Shown here piece by piece: positions 1-11,940 of a DNA stretch of 64,000 nucleotides. Position 1 is the first letter of the stretch, and each line of letters opens with the position of its first letter. The DNA comes from Loxodes magnus. Taxonomy: Eukaryota; Ciliophora; Karyorelictea; Loxodida; Loxodidae. The stretch spans positions 186,001-250,000 of the forward strand of contig CAMPDV010000020.1 in the NCBI GenBank assembly GCA_946699065.1, in the 5' to 3' direction. Both the position numbers and the translations under genes were made by a program. The notes under the pieces were generated by a model that was given only the letters and a program-made list of their open reading frames with translations, did not search any database and had not been told where the DNA came from.

Positions 1-123
1 CTTATTCTTCAGTTCGGTTGCTAAATGACAGGACATCAACTTTCGGCGAATATGAGAAGGAGCGTTGTGATGAGCTTTCCTACTCTTTCGGGTCGAAGAG
101 CTTACGTTCTCAGACTGCTTCAT
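1..123 (-). CDS. RPL26: Large ribosomal subunit protein L26 (uL24), N-terminal part
   Basis: Cytosolic 60S ribosomal protein that binds 23S/28S-type rRNA near the exit tunnel. The reverse strand from the ATG at 123 gives 41 residues, including the hallmark N-terminal stretch [20 protein letters not shown], typical of eukaryotic L26. The gene runs off the left edge, so only the start is present. It is divergent from the SMC1 gene at 499, with about 375 bp between the start codons. Codon use is richer in GC than in most neighbours, as often seen for highly expressed ribosomal genes. No Gln or Trp reassigned codon falls in this piece. The assignment rests on direct recognition of the motif; completeness cannot be judged. 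Confidence 0.93.
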   Translation of the reverse strand, partial: MKQSENVSSSTRKSRKAHHNAPSHIRRKLMSCHLATELKNK

Positions 124-498
124 TTTTATAAAAATAAAAGCAAGAAATTATTTAATCTCCTAATCAAAATGGAGCAAATATGAAAACTCTCACTTTAAAT
201 AAATGGATGATCACTCATTTATTACACTCCTCATTTAAGCATCAAGCTATTCTAAATCTTCTTGCTATTTAACTATCTCATGTCTAAGCATTACACTTTT
301 AAACTAGAAAATAAAAGAAAAATGTATTAAGTAACTTTAGTGGTAAGGCTTAATTTAAAGTAGAGAAGTATAAAAGCAAGATTTAAATAAATAAGGTAAA
401 CATTTAAAAGTTTGGCGTGAATTTTAAATTTGAATTATTTCTTGGAGTATCTACTCAAAATACCTTTAAAAGCTTTAAAAAAAAATTTTGTTATAATA
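124..498. other. Divergent intergenic region RPL26 / SMC1
   Basis: AT-rich spacer between two divergent start codons; it must hold both promoters. A TATAAAAG element at 369-376 lies upstream of SMC1. No ORF or RNA gene is seen. An in-frame TTG/ORF extension upstream of 499 exists but lacks an ATG. Confidence 0.6.
369..376 (+). promoter_or_regulatory. TATA-like element AGTATAAAAG upstream of SMC1
   Basis: AGTATAAAAG at 367-376 precedes the SMC1 ATG by about 120 nt. The same ten bases occur just upstream of beta-tubulin (7481-7490). A role as a TATA box is inferred only from sequence and placement; in so AT-rich a genome it may be chance. Confidence 0.3.
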
Positions 499-3400
499 AT
501 GGCGGGTAACGTCAATCATTTAGAAGTCTATAACTTCAAATCATTTGGTGACAAACACTATATTGGTCCTTTCTTAGATTTTACTGCTATCATTGGCCCT
601 AACGGAGGAGGAAAATCAAATATAATGGATGCTTTATCATTCGTTCTTGGTGTTAGAAGTGTTGAACTTCGAGCTTCAAATTTAAAAGAATTGATTTTTA
701 AAAAAGAGGGAGAAAAGATTTAAGAAAATACAAGACATAGCTATGTAGAGCTTCATTTTAAGATTTAAGAAGATATTATAGTCTTCAAAAGAACTATTTC
801 ACCTAATGGTACTTCTGAATACTTCATCAATCAATAAAAAACTCTATCTGAGGAATACAATAGAAGGCTGGGAGAATTTAATATAGTTGTAAAAGCTAAA
901 AACTTTCTAGTTTTTTAAGGTTAAATAGAAAATATTGCTCATAAATCTGGTCGTGAACTTACAGAAATGTTTGAGCTTATTTCAGGTTCGATTGAATTAA
1001 AATAAAAATATGAAGAGTTAAAATGTGAATAAGAAAAAGCAGAATAAGATGTATAAGCTTGTAGTCAACGTTTAGGACACTTAAAAGCAGAGAGATAAAA
1101 ATTAAGAACCTAAAAATAAAATGCAGAACAGTATGAAAAAACAATGTAGAAGGTAAACGAGTATAAGACTAAAGTTCATCTACTTCAAATTTATGGAAAG
1201 GAAAGAGAAGAAATTAAGTTAATAAAGCAAAAAGAGGAAAAATCAGAGCATTTCTAAAATTATAAAGGCGAATATTCTAGTATTTCAAAAAAAGCAAAAG
1301 AGTAGGAAACTTTGATTAAAAATGAAGAAAAGAAAATAAATGAATTGAGCAAATTAATCTAATGCCAAATTGACAGTATTTAGGAGAAATAGCCTGATTT
1401 AGCTAGAATGGACGAAGCAGCTAAAGTTTTAGAATAAAGAAAGGAAAATAAACTGGCAGAAACTTAGAAGTTACAGTAATAACTAAATCTTAATGAAAAG
1501 AAAAGACTAGAACTTGATTAAGAGATTAAGATTTATGAAAAAGAACTAGATAAAATTATTTAATCAGAGGCTAACACTGAAATGGAATTAAGAGTTGGAC
1601 AATAGAAAAAATACAAGTAACTGAAAAGAGAGGCAGGTTAAAAAGCATTTACAATCAGAAGGGAAATCGAAAGACTAAGAAGAGATGAACAGTCAAAAAG
1701 ATGTGAATTATAACATTATTAAGCAGTAGTGAGAGAAGCTCAGAATTCTAAAAGAAATGGAGAGCTTTAACTAAAGTAGTTGTAGAATTAGAAAGAGAAC
1801 GAGCAATCAAAATACAAGAATATTTAATAATCCTATAAAGAATTAGTAGATAAATATAAAAGAGCTTAATCAGATCTTTAAATTGCTACATAAAAGTACA
1901 ATACTTTAGAAATGAAACTATAAGAATAAGAAAGAGCCTGTAGAAATGCTGAAACTTCTAAATTTATAAGGAAAGAGCAAAAAGAATTCATCAAGCTAAT
2001 TGATGAAATGAGATAATCACTTCCAGGTTTCAAAGGATAACTTTAAGACTTAGTTCGTCCGATATAAGCAAGATTCGATAGAGCCGTTTAAGTTGCTTTA
2101 TAACAATTTAATAACTTCTTAGTGGTTGATACTGCTTAATCTGCTGGTCTATGTAATCAAATGCTAAAAGAAAAAGGACTTTAGAGAGATATATTAGTTT
2201 TAGAAAATGTTCCTGAAAGATAGTCTAACGAAGCCCTTAGATAATAAATAGGAAATTAAGGTTATTTAGTAAATGATTTAGTAGAATGCTAGAAAAATAT
2301 TGGACTTGAGAATGCTCTTTTTCACTTTGTAGGGAAAAAAATAGTATGTGAAAACCTAGATGCAGCTAGAAATCTTCAAAAAAGAAGAATTAGAGGAATT
2401 AAAGACATTATCACCTTCGAAGGAACTGTACTTCGTCCTGGTATGCTTATTTCAGGAGGATTTTTTAAAAACAAGAGATAATCTACAAACACAAACGTTA
2501 ATATTGAAGAGATGAAGAAAGAGTATTCATATACATTAAAAGAAATGCAAGAAATGGAAAAACAACTAAACAAAGATATGGAACTTTTATCAATGAGACA
2601 GCAAATAAACGATTAAGAAACTTAGATGAAGTTTATTCAAACTAAACTCAAGGAAATTTAAGAATAGTATGATTAAATATAAGCAAGCGTAACAGCAGCT
2701 ATAAAAAACCTTAATGAATCTATTCCTTTATTGGATAAAATTGAGGAAAGCTTAAAATAAATTGAAAAGTAAATAACTTTATTTGAGGATTAATCAAACA
2801 AAGTGGATGATTAAGTCTTCTAAGAATTTTGTTAGGAAATAGGTGTTTAAAATATAAAAGAGTTCGAAGGAAGTTCATTAGCAGAAAATAAAAGGATTCA
2901 AGCAAAAACAGCAAGAGTTTAGACAGAACTTGATAGAGTTAAATGGGAGAAGGAAACTTTAAACATCGAAGGATTAAAATAACAAATTATGAGGTTACAA
3001 TAAAGTTACCAGGAAGATATTTAGAGTATTGAAGCAATTAGGAATAATATAGTAAATGTAAAACGTGAGGTAGAGGAGTTAATAAGAGATAATGAAAAGA
3101 AAAAATAACTAAAAGAAACTAAAATTACTGAATAATAGTAAATCCAGGAAGAAGTAAAAACAATAAAGAAAGATTGTAGTAAAGTTAACAAAAAATAAGC
3201 TTAATTAGAAAAAGAAATATAGTAAATTGAGCAAGAATTAGAAGAAATGTAGAATGATAAAAAGAGTACTTTAGATGAGCTTAAACTTAAAAATATAGAA
3301 ATTCCACTTGTTGACCAGCCAATGCATGAAGATGATATTATATCTATAGACTATTCAATGTTGAGTGAAAAATAAAAAAATATGAATATAGCTCAACTTA

Positions 3401-4116
3401 AGGAAGAAAGCAAAAAAGTTTCAGAACAGATCGAAAAAGAAATTAAATAGGTAGAAAAATTGGCAGCTGAAGGAAAAGTTAAATTCGACTAATAAAAATT
3501 TGAAGAAATTGAAAAAAGAGTTTAATAAGCTAAAGAAGAACATGAAGGTGCTTCTACTAATCTTAGTGAAATAACTAGATCTTTTAGAGAAATTTAAGAA
3601 TAAAGGAAATCTAAATTCCTAGAAACTTTTGAGCCTGTCACGAAAAGTATTGACAAAATTTACAAAGAAATGACTAAATCCTAAAAAAATTTCTATTATG
3701 GAGGAAATGCTCTTTTATATGCCGAAGATACTACTGAACCATTTAATGCTGGAATCATTTACTCTCCAACTCCTCCTGGAAAGAGATGCATGTATGAAAT
3801 GGAAAGTCTATCAGGTGGTGAAAAAACAATAGCCGCATTATCTCTCCTTTTCGCAATATAATCAGCTCATCCTTCTCCATTTTATATTTTAGATGAAGTT
3901 GATGCTCATTTAGACTGAGAAAACTGTTCCTTATTGTTGAATTATTTAATTTAGTTGACATAAAGTGCTTAGGTAATAGTGATCACTCATAAAGAAACAT
4001 TCTACATGAATGCAGATAGTTTGGTTGGAGCTACATTCGCTCCCAGCAAATAAACTTCAATAGCTCTTAGTTATGATTTAAGGTAGAAAGGACCAAGGTA
4101 GGTTCCCGAGGTTTGA
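499..4116 (+). CDS. SMC1: Cohesin subunit SMC1
   Basis: Structural maintenance of chromosomes ATPase that pairs with SMC3 in the cohesin ring, holding sister chromatids together. With TAA/TAG as Gln and TGA as Trp the frame is open for 1,205 residues, the normal SMC1 length. Walker A (GPNGGGKS) starts at residue 33, in the SMC1-typical context IGPFLDFTAIIGPNGGGKSN. Two long Q/E/K-rich coiled coils flank a hinge at about residues 505-660. The ABC signature LSGGEKTIA lies near residue 1104, and Walker B (FYILDEVD) has its Asp at 1132. The ATG at 499 is chosen because the domain begins at once; the upstream in-frame stretch has only a TTG. TGA at 3916-3918 is read as Trp just after Walker B (LDWEN); the stop is TGA at 4114. 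No intron is needed. SMC1 rather than SMC3 or condensin is inferred from the N- and C-terminal motifs. Confidence 0.92.
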
Positions 4117-5533
4117 TTTTGTTAAAACTTTTTTGTTCATGTTTCTTTGTAAAAATTTCTATGTAAAGCAAAAGATTCAATCTTATTTAATCATTTTATA
4201 TAGCAGTACTTTACTATCGTAAATAATGTTCGAATATCATAAATGAAACATTGAGTAATCTTTCTAAATAATATAACAATTTGTAATATCCAAAATATTT
4301 CCTCATTATAGATAAGCATAATATAGCAGACTCAAATATTCTAACTCACATAAACTAAAATTGCTAGTATGCAGGATAATACTAAATCTTTCTAGTTCTT
4401 ATTATGCTCAGGTAGATTATATTTCATTTAAATTTGTGAATATAAGTAATTTAATTAATTTTCCTTTTCAATAATTATTTATCTATATATATTAAGGACT
4501 AGTTAGTTCTCCTTTACTATAATATTAGATCTATAATAGACTATTTCTAAAGTTTTTAACTTCTAACATAATCATTTTTCAAATATTCCTTATATAAAAT
4601 TTAGTTATGCTAGAAGATTGAATCAAATGTAACTAACTAAAAAATGATTTCTTGTTACTAATATTAGTTTATAGTAATACTTTCTAGTTTATCATTGCAA
4701 AAGTTGATAGATATAATAGCAAGTATCTTTAGTAAATAAGTAGATAAACTTATAAATTAAAGTATTAGCTGCTTTAATACTCCATATCATTTAAATTCTT
4801 AATAAATTAGTTTTATTGCTTTCTAACCTTTCTTATTTTAGAGCTTTTTTATCTCTCTTCTTAATTTTAATTTCAGTTTTGTATGTTTCACTCCAAAGTA
4901 TTTATTGTATAATAATCTTATTGAAATAATTTGAATCATATTATAAAATTAGAAGGAATAAAAGAATGCAGATTAGAGTAGCTTTATTATTGTTTAAAAT
5001 AAAGAAGATTTACGGTTTTAATAATCCTAATTAAATTACACTAAGGCTGTTTACTAGTCAAACCTCTTCCAAGCACATTAAGATGTATTTAATATTTTTA
5101 TCTAAACTGAAATAAGTTAAATCTAAATGTGCTATTTAAATTAAATTAATAGAAATTAAGTTTATTTAAATTAACTTTATTAATAAATATAAGCTTTTCT
5201 ATAACTACTAGCTGCATTATTCAAAGTAGTTAAAAGGAATCTATTTAGGAATATGTAATAAATTAAAAAATGAAATTAGTTATTAATTGTGCTTTAATTA
5301 TTCCTATAACTAGTTCTGTATGTTCTTTTTGTAACAATTGCCTACTTTTTGTATATTAATCATTTAGTTTAAGTTAATTTAATTTATAAGACTAAAGCAT
5401 TCAAACATAATAAAGTGTTTTCTTCTTGTTTATAAGTTATAAGAAGAGATTAAATGATTAAATGATAGATAAAAAGTGATGCTTTAGTAAAGCTTTTTCT
5501 TTTAGTTTTCTTAATTTGATAATTTCAAATAAA
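4117..5533. other. AT-rich intergenic spacer
   Basis: About 1.4 kb of very AT-rich sequence between two same-strand genes. No frame with coding-like composition, no recognisable RNA gene and no clear repeat was found. Confidence 0.6.
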
Positions 5534-6598
5534 ATGAAAAGCTTTTAAGTTGTTTATTTTACCCTTTTAATCACTATTTTGCTAAAATTTTCAGAAGGAA
5601 TTAAATCTGATATCCCCTTAGGATTCAAATCAGCAAAATATGCTATTATTGTGGGAATAGACGGATTAGGAAGTAATTATTTATTAAATTACACTGATAG
5701 CTTACCTAACTTTTAATGACTAATTGATTAAGGTACAATAATTACTAATATGAGGAGTCGTTTTCTTTCAATAGGAGCTCCTAATTGAGCAACAGCTTTA
5801 ACAGGAATGGTTCCAGAAGAAACGGGAATAATTAATAACGAATGAAAAAATAGCACTAGTTTAAATCCTATCCCAGATGAAATAGGATTGATTTCTATTA
5901 CTAAGGAACAAATTCCAAGCACTGTATGGAGTATTGCTAAAAAAGCTAAAAAAGATATCAAAACAGCAATTTCTTTTTCTTGGGATTGATTTGCTGAACT
6001 AATTGAAAACGAAAGTGTCGATTGATATTTTAGAGGATATGGAAACGACATCGCTACAACTGATGCTTTGGTAGATTAAATAATAAAAGAAAAGCCTAAT
6101 GTAATGTTCATTCATTTAGATAGTGTAGATATTAATGGACACAATTCATGCTGAGGTTGCTCTGAATTTTATAAGGCTGTAAGAGAACAGGACAATAATT
6201 TGGGAAAATTAATAAATGCCACAAAAAAAGCAAATATCTTAAGCGAAACATTATTTATTGTTACTGCAGATCATGGAGGATTCTAAAATGATCACTGGCA
6301 ATTTAAATAAACTTCTTATGAAATTCCTGCAATATTTTCTGGCCCTTTAATATAAAAAAATGCAAAAATAGATTCCTTTAGTAGTATTGCTGATATTGCT
6401 CCTACTTTACTTTGGACTTTAGGAATCTCGCCTCCTTCCCATATGAGTGGAAGAGTGATACACGATATTTTTAAAAAAAGTGATAATTTAGAATAGGAGA
6501 GAATCTTAAATGAATTTTTTTCTTTTGTGGGAGATAAAATTTGGAGATGAGTTAAATAAATTCTCATTTGATTCATTGTGATTTTTTATATTTTATGA
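5534..6598 (+). CDS. Secreted/membrane type I phosphodiesterase (nucleotide pyrophosphatase / alkaline phosphatase superfamily)
   Basis: Metal-dependent phosphodiesterase of the ENPP/alkaline phosphatase superfamily, expected to hydrolyse nucleotide or phospholipid phosphodiesters outside the cell or in the endomembrane lumen. Residues 1-20 form a signal peptide. Metal-site motifs are visible: VGIDGLGSNY near residue 40, APNWATALTGMVPEETGIINNEW, HLDSVDINGH and TADHGG. Conserved Trp positions in APNW, NNEW and SWDW are encoded by TGA, which makes this one of the best proofs that TGA is Trp here. The end is ambiguous. In-frame TGAs occur at 6548, 6569 and 6596. Ending at 6598 gives a C-terminal membrane anchor (residues about 338-354), so I use that; ending at 6550 would give a protein without an anchor. 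Substrate cannot be told. Confidence 0.82.
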
Positions 6599-7375
6599 AA
6601 TAAATATTTTAATTTCCTTAAATTAAATTCCTTATTGAAAGTAAATATTTAATATAAAATTAAAGTATTTTATTTTTCTTATATTTTTATTAATCAATCT
6701 GCATAGCAAATTGATATAATTATTAATCATTAGCTCTTTGTACTCTGTTTATTTAAACATCGCTAAATAATAAATACCAATTTCTTTTTTCTCAATTATT
6801 TATATTTATTTAATTTAAGTAATAAAAAAGTTATTAATTGTAAAGTGACCAAATCATATAAATATAACTAGATAATAGTTCATAGAATAATAATAATAAA
6901 ATTAAGAATTTTGATGCTTTCTTTATTAAGGAAAAGACTACATTAACTATTTTGCATTCACATAATCTGATTAAGTAAGGTTTTAAGTTCTATTTTATGG
7001 ACTAAATTAATAAAGAAGAACAAAGATACTTTAAAATTAAATGTTTCATATCTTCTATGTTTGAATTGCTTTATTATACTTGCAGGATAGTATATGTATT
7101 TTTTATTTCGTTTTTAGTGATCACTTTTATACACCTTTATAATTTTGCTTTCTCTAATAATGAATGCTTAAAAATAATTGACTAGAAGAGGAAGCTCATA
7201 AACTTGAAAGAGCATACTCTATATGTAAATGTGAAAGCAAGACTACTTAAAAAAAATTTTTAGTATATCATTAAGCTTCTGTCAGCTTATGCTTTACTAT
7301 ACCATTTTAATTTAGCTATTGAGATGAAATTTCAAATTTAATGAGCTTTTGAAAGTAACTATTTTATCATTGTTT

Positions 7376-7413
7376 AAAAATGGATAAAAATGGATGAAAA
7401 TGGATGAAAATGG
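7376..7413. repeat. Short tandem repeat, about 10-11 bp unit
   Basis: Three to four consecutive near-identical copies of aaaatggatg lie about 100-140 bp upstream of the beta-tubulin start. The repeat is seen directly; any regulatory role is speculation. Confidence 0.75.
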
Positions 7414-7482
7414 TTTTTCTTGACGTTTAATTTTTAAATTTAAAATGTCTTTGAAATAACAGAATTGATCAGTAAAAATAAG

Positions 7483-7490
7483 TATAAAAG
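7483..7490 (+). promoter_or_regulatory. TATA-like element of beta-tubulin
   Basis: TATAAAAG lies 26 nt before the beta-tubulin ATG, in the context AGTATAAAAG that is shared with the SMC1 upstream region. The close spacing suggests a short 5' leader if the element is used. Inference from sequence only. Confidence 0.4.
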
Positions 7491-7515
7491 AAACCTTAAT
7501 TTAATATCAATTATA

Positions 7516-8859
<1,344 letters not shown>

Positions 8860-9329
8860 GTTAACCAGACAAACAGATATTTATTTATTTTCATTATACA
8901 ACTCTATTAATCTTTTAATCAGTCAGATCTATAAGTGCTCTGACCTTTTTAGAATCTCTTTATTCTTATCAAAATACATAAAGTAGGTATAAATCTTAAA
9001 CATTAATGCTTAATTTATCTTCGACTTAAAGCATTGCATAACTTAAGTTACTGTACTAAAATCTTGCTATATTGATACTTCAACCTATTTAGTTGGATTA
9101 TTTTCAATAAACACAAAATAAAGCATTAAATTGTAAAAGATAAGGTGAAAAAGAGAGTTATCTTATAAATTTAAAAATAAGATTAGTTATTAGCTAACCT
9201 TATTTGGAACTAAAGTATTACTTAGTGCAAGTAGAGTGTACAAAGTAAAGGGCTTAAGTAGGATATTTATATCAATAGATATAGTTAAATAAAGGAGTAA
9301 GATAATATATAATTCTCACTTATAATTTA
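8860..9329. other. Intergenic spacer
   Basis: About 0.47 kb, AT-rich, between beta-tubulin and a coiled-coil gene on the same strand. Nothing recognisable. Confidence 0.55.
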
Positions 9330-11027
9330 ATGAAAAAAGTTAATTTTCCTAGACTTAATAATTATAGCTTGCAGCTATAATAATAAGATATCCCTACTTT
9401 GCTAGATGAAAACTTTAACTATTCCTTTCATTTAGAAACAAGTCGCACCAGACCAAGCACAATCCACAATATTTAAAGGGTATCAGATTTAAGAAATGCA
9501 TCTAATAATTATATGAAAAGGGCTGTAAAGTATGGTAAAAGAATGTATGGCTTGTTTGGAAGAATTGAAGCTAATAAGAGGGAATTAGTAGGAAGAAGTA
9601 TAAGATTTAACGCTAAAGATTATTCCTGATGACTAGCAAATTTGCAATACCAGATTGAAAAAATGGAAAATATGATAATGAAAGAAAAATCAAATCATAA
9701 CTTAGAAAAAGGATAATTAAATATCTTAATATAGGAAATTAATATCATACGCAAGGAAATTTAATTTCTAAAGAATTAAATCTAATAGTGCGAAGAAGAG
9801 TTTTAAAAAGCAGTTAATTGGCGAGAGGATTATCATGAATAAGTTTTAGTTCTTAAGGAGTCAATAGATGATAATTAAAAGAAACTAGATATACTGAAAT
9901 GAGGATAATTTAAAAATTAATTTTAATTTGGAAGAAAACTAGAGCAGAAGAATACATAACTAGTATAAACTAAAGCTTAAAATTTAAGAATTTTTGCTAA
10001 GTAGAAATAACCCTAAATTATTAGGCCTGAAAATGCTAATTAAGTGATTAACGTTCAAAGTTCCTTCAGAAAAACATACTGGAAAAGCTTAATTTACTAT
10101 TAGATTAAGTAATTAAAAAAGCTCAAGCAAAATAGAGAATTTCTTCTGTAAAACTTTCACAAAATGCTATAGCATTCTAATATTTGTCTACTAGAAGAAA
10201 AAAAAATGGATTTACTAAATGATTACTACTTATTGCAAGATATAGTGAAGGAATTCTTATTTGCCTATGATAAAAGCATTTCTCTTAAAATAAAATTTAA
10301 TTTCCTGAATAATGAAATTTAAGATGCCAAGGAAAACTCTTAAAATCTCAAAGAAAAACTTATTTTACTTGCACAACCTAAAAATCCTACTCAAGAATAG
10401 AATGAGCTTCATAATTAAATTCAAAGACTTATAAGTAAAAAATAAAAGCTAAGAAAGGAAAATCAAAAAATAAAGCAAAAAATCAATAGTAAATATGCCC
10501 AGTTGGATTAACTTAACGAACCTATCTAAAGAATAATATCTTCTTTTTCTAAACTTTTCTAAACTTAATTCAATCATTTGTAATTGAAAAATCCTGAGTT
10601 GAGTGTCTCAAGCTTATAAGTTCAACTAGGAATAATAGAAGAATTTTTTGAGCAATATTTAAATATTTAGAGCTTTAAAATGAATACAAATTTTTTTGAA
10701 GAAAAAGAAAATTTGTAGGGGAAAGAAAATTCATTTGAAAAAATTCTTAAGAATATTCGCTTTAAATAGTAAGTCTAAGATGATTAATGGGAAGATCATT
10801 TGGTATATGATGAATATCCATTTACTGTAAATGATTTTACTTCCAATGCAAAAAAAATAAGTGAAAAACTTCTAGAAGAATACAAGTTACGCTAATCAAT
10901 CGATATTTTCAATAATTTTGGTAAAAACAAGAAAAAAGTAGAAAAGGAAAAGAAAATTATAATAATGAGCTAGGATAATCGCGAAAGATTCTATTACTTA
11001 GATTAGCCTTTAAAGAAAACGCACTGA
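9330..11027 (+). CDS. Coiled-coil protein, possibly axonemal
   Basis: Not recognised with certainty. The 565-residue frame begins at an ATG with a Q-rich N-terminus. A conserved-looking helical segment (AVKYGKRMYGLFGRIEANKR, then KDYSWWLANLQYQIEKME) follows near residues 70-120. After it come several charged coiled-coil blocks to about residue 420 and a C-terminal region rich in aromatic and acidic residues. Composition (many K, E, Q, L; Q mostly by TAA/TAG) is that of a genuine protein. The WW pair at 9627-9632 is written as two consecutive TGA codons; a third TGA lies in LKWGQF. The stop is taken as TGA at 11025, after which the sequence becomes AT-rich and non-coding in character. Such architecture is common among ciliary docking and assembly proteins, but no specific family is claimed. 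Confidence 0.7.
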
Positions 11028-11940
11028 CGGGGAAACTTTATATTAATAATGTACTATTAAAAATCTTAAATTACATTCGATATTATTTATAATCACATAA
11101 TTAAAGATCTTCCTAAATCATTCAAATCATTATAATACTAATTATTAAGTAAAATTCTAGGTTCCTTCATTTCTTGTCATTTTAGAATTCAAATTTTAGA
11201 GATAATTTTGGAAATATTTAAACTTAAATTACTTGAATTTACTTTTGATTTATTAATCTTCCCTTTAATGGGATTTTATTTAACTGGAAGATTCTAAATT
11301 AACTTAATTTATTAAGTCTTATTAAGTAAAAAATGTATTAAATGATTTATTTAAAAAAATATTTTTATATCTTATAATATAAGTAAAAAATGTCTCACAA
11401 GCCAAAGTGAAATCAGCATAGTTCTATCTAAAGTGAATATATTATTCATAAAGCTTAATGGTAAAGTATCATGGATATTAAATTGGTTTTTACTTATATA
11501 ACTAAAGCTACTTAAATTATTCTATTAAATTAGAAGTTTACTTTTAGTAGTAAAACTAATAGAAATTAAAAATCTATCTTTAAGTTCTTTTTATACACTT
11601 AAGAAAGCCTCTGCAATAGTTACTTTATTGGATGCTTGGATATCTAGTTCTCTCTAAATGTATAATAAGTTTATATGAAGCTATACTTGCATAGTAGAAG
11701 CTGCTTTAATGATTAAGTTTATTATATTGCTAAAAAGCAATTTGTCTGCTGTATGTTTAAACTAAACTAATCTTTTAATCACTATTCAACCCTTGAAAAA
11801 GAAAAAGTATTTGTGTGGTTAAGGATAGAAATATGGGATAGAGGTATTGACTATAGCTGAAGAAATAGGTAGAATTGATAAATAATAATTAGAAAGCAAA
11901 TTTAAATATCTTTACTTTAGTTCTTCTAATCAACTAAAAT
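11028..11940. other. Intergenic spacer
   Basis: About 0.9 kb AT-rich spacer. The frame of the preceding gene stays open for some way but with AT-driven I/L/F/K composition. No gene or repeat recognised. Confidence 0.5.

Larger units (their letters stand above)
6599..7515. other. Intergenic spacer with short tandem repeat and beta-tubulin promoter
   Basis: About 0.9 kb, AT-rich. It holds a short tandem repeat (7376-7413) and a TATA-like element (7483-7490) upstream of beta-tubulin. No gene seen. Confidence 0.6.

Noticed and set aside
5728..6051. Antisense ORF in the phosphodiesterase gene
   Set aside because: The sense frame has conserved metal-binding motifs; antisense has only AT-driven hydrophobics.
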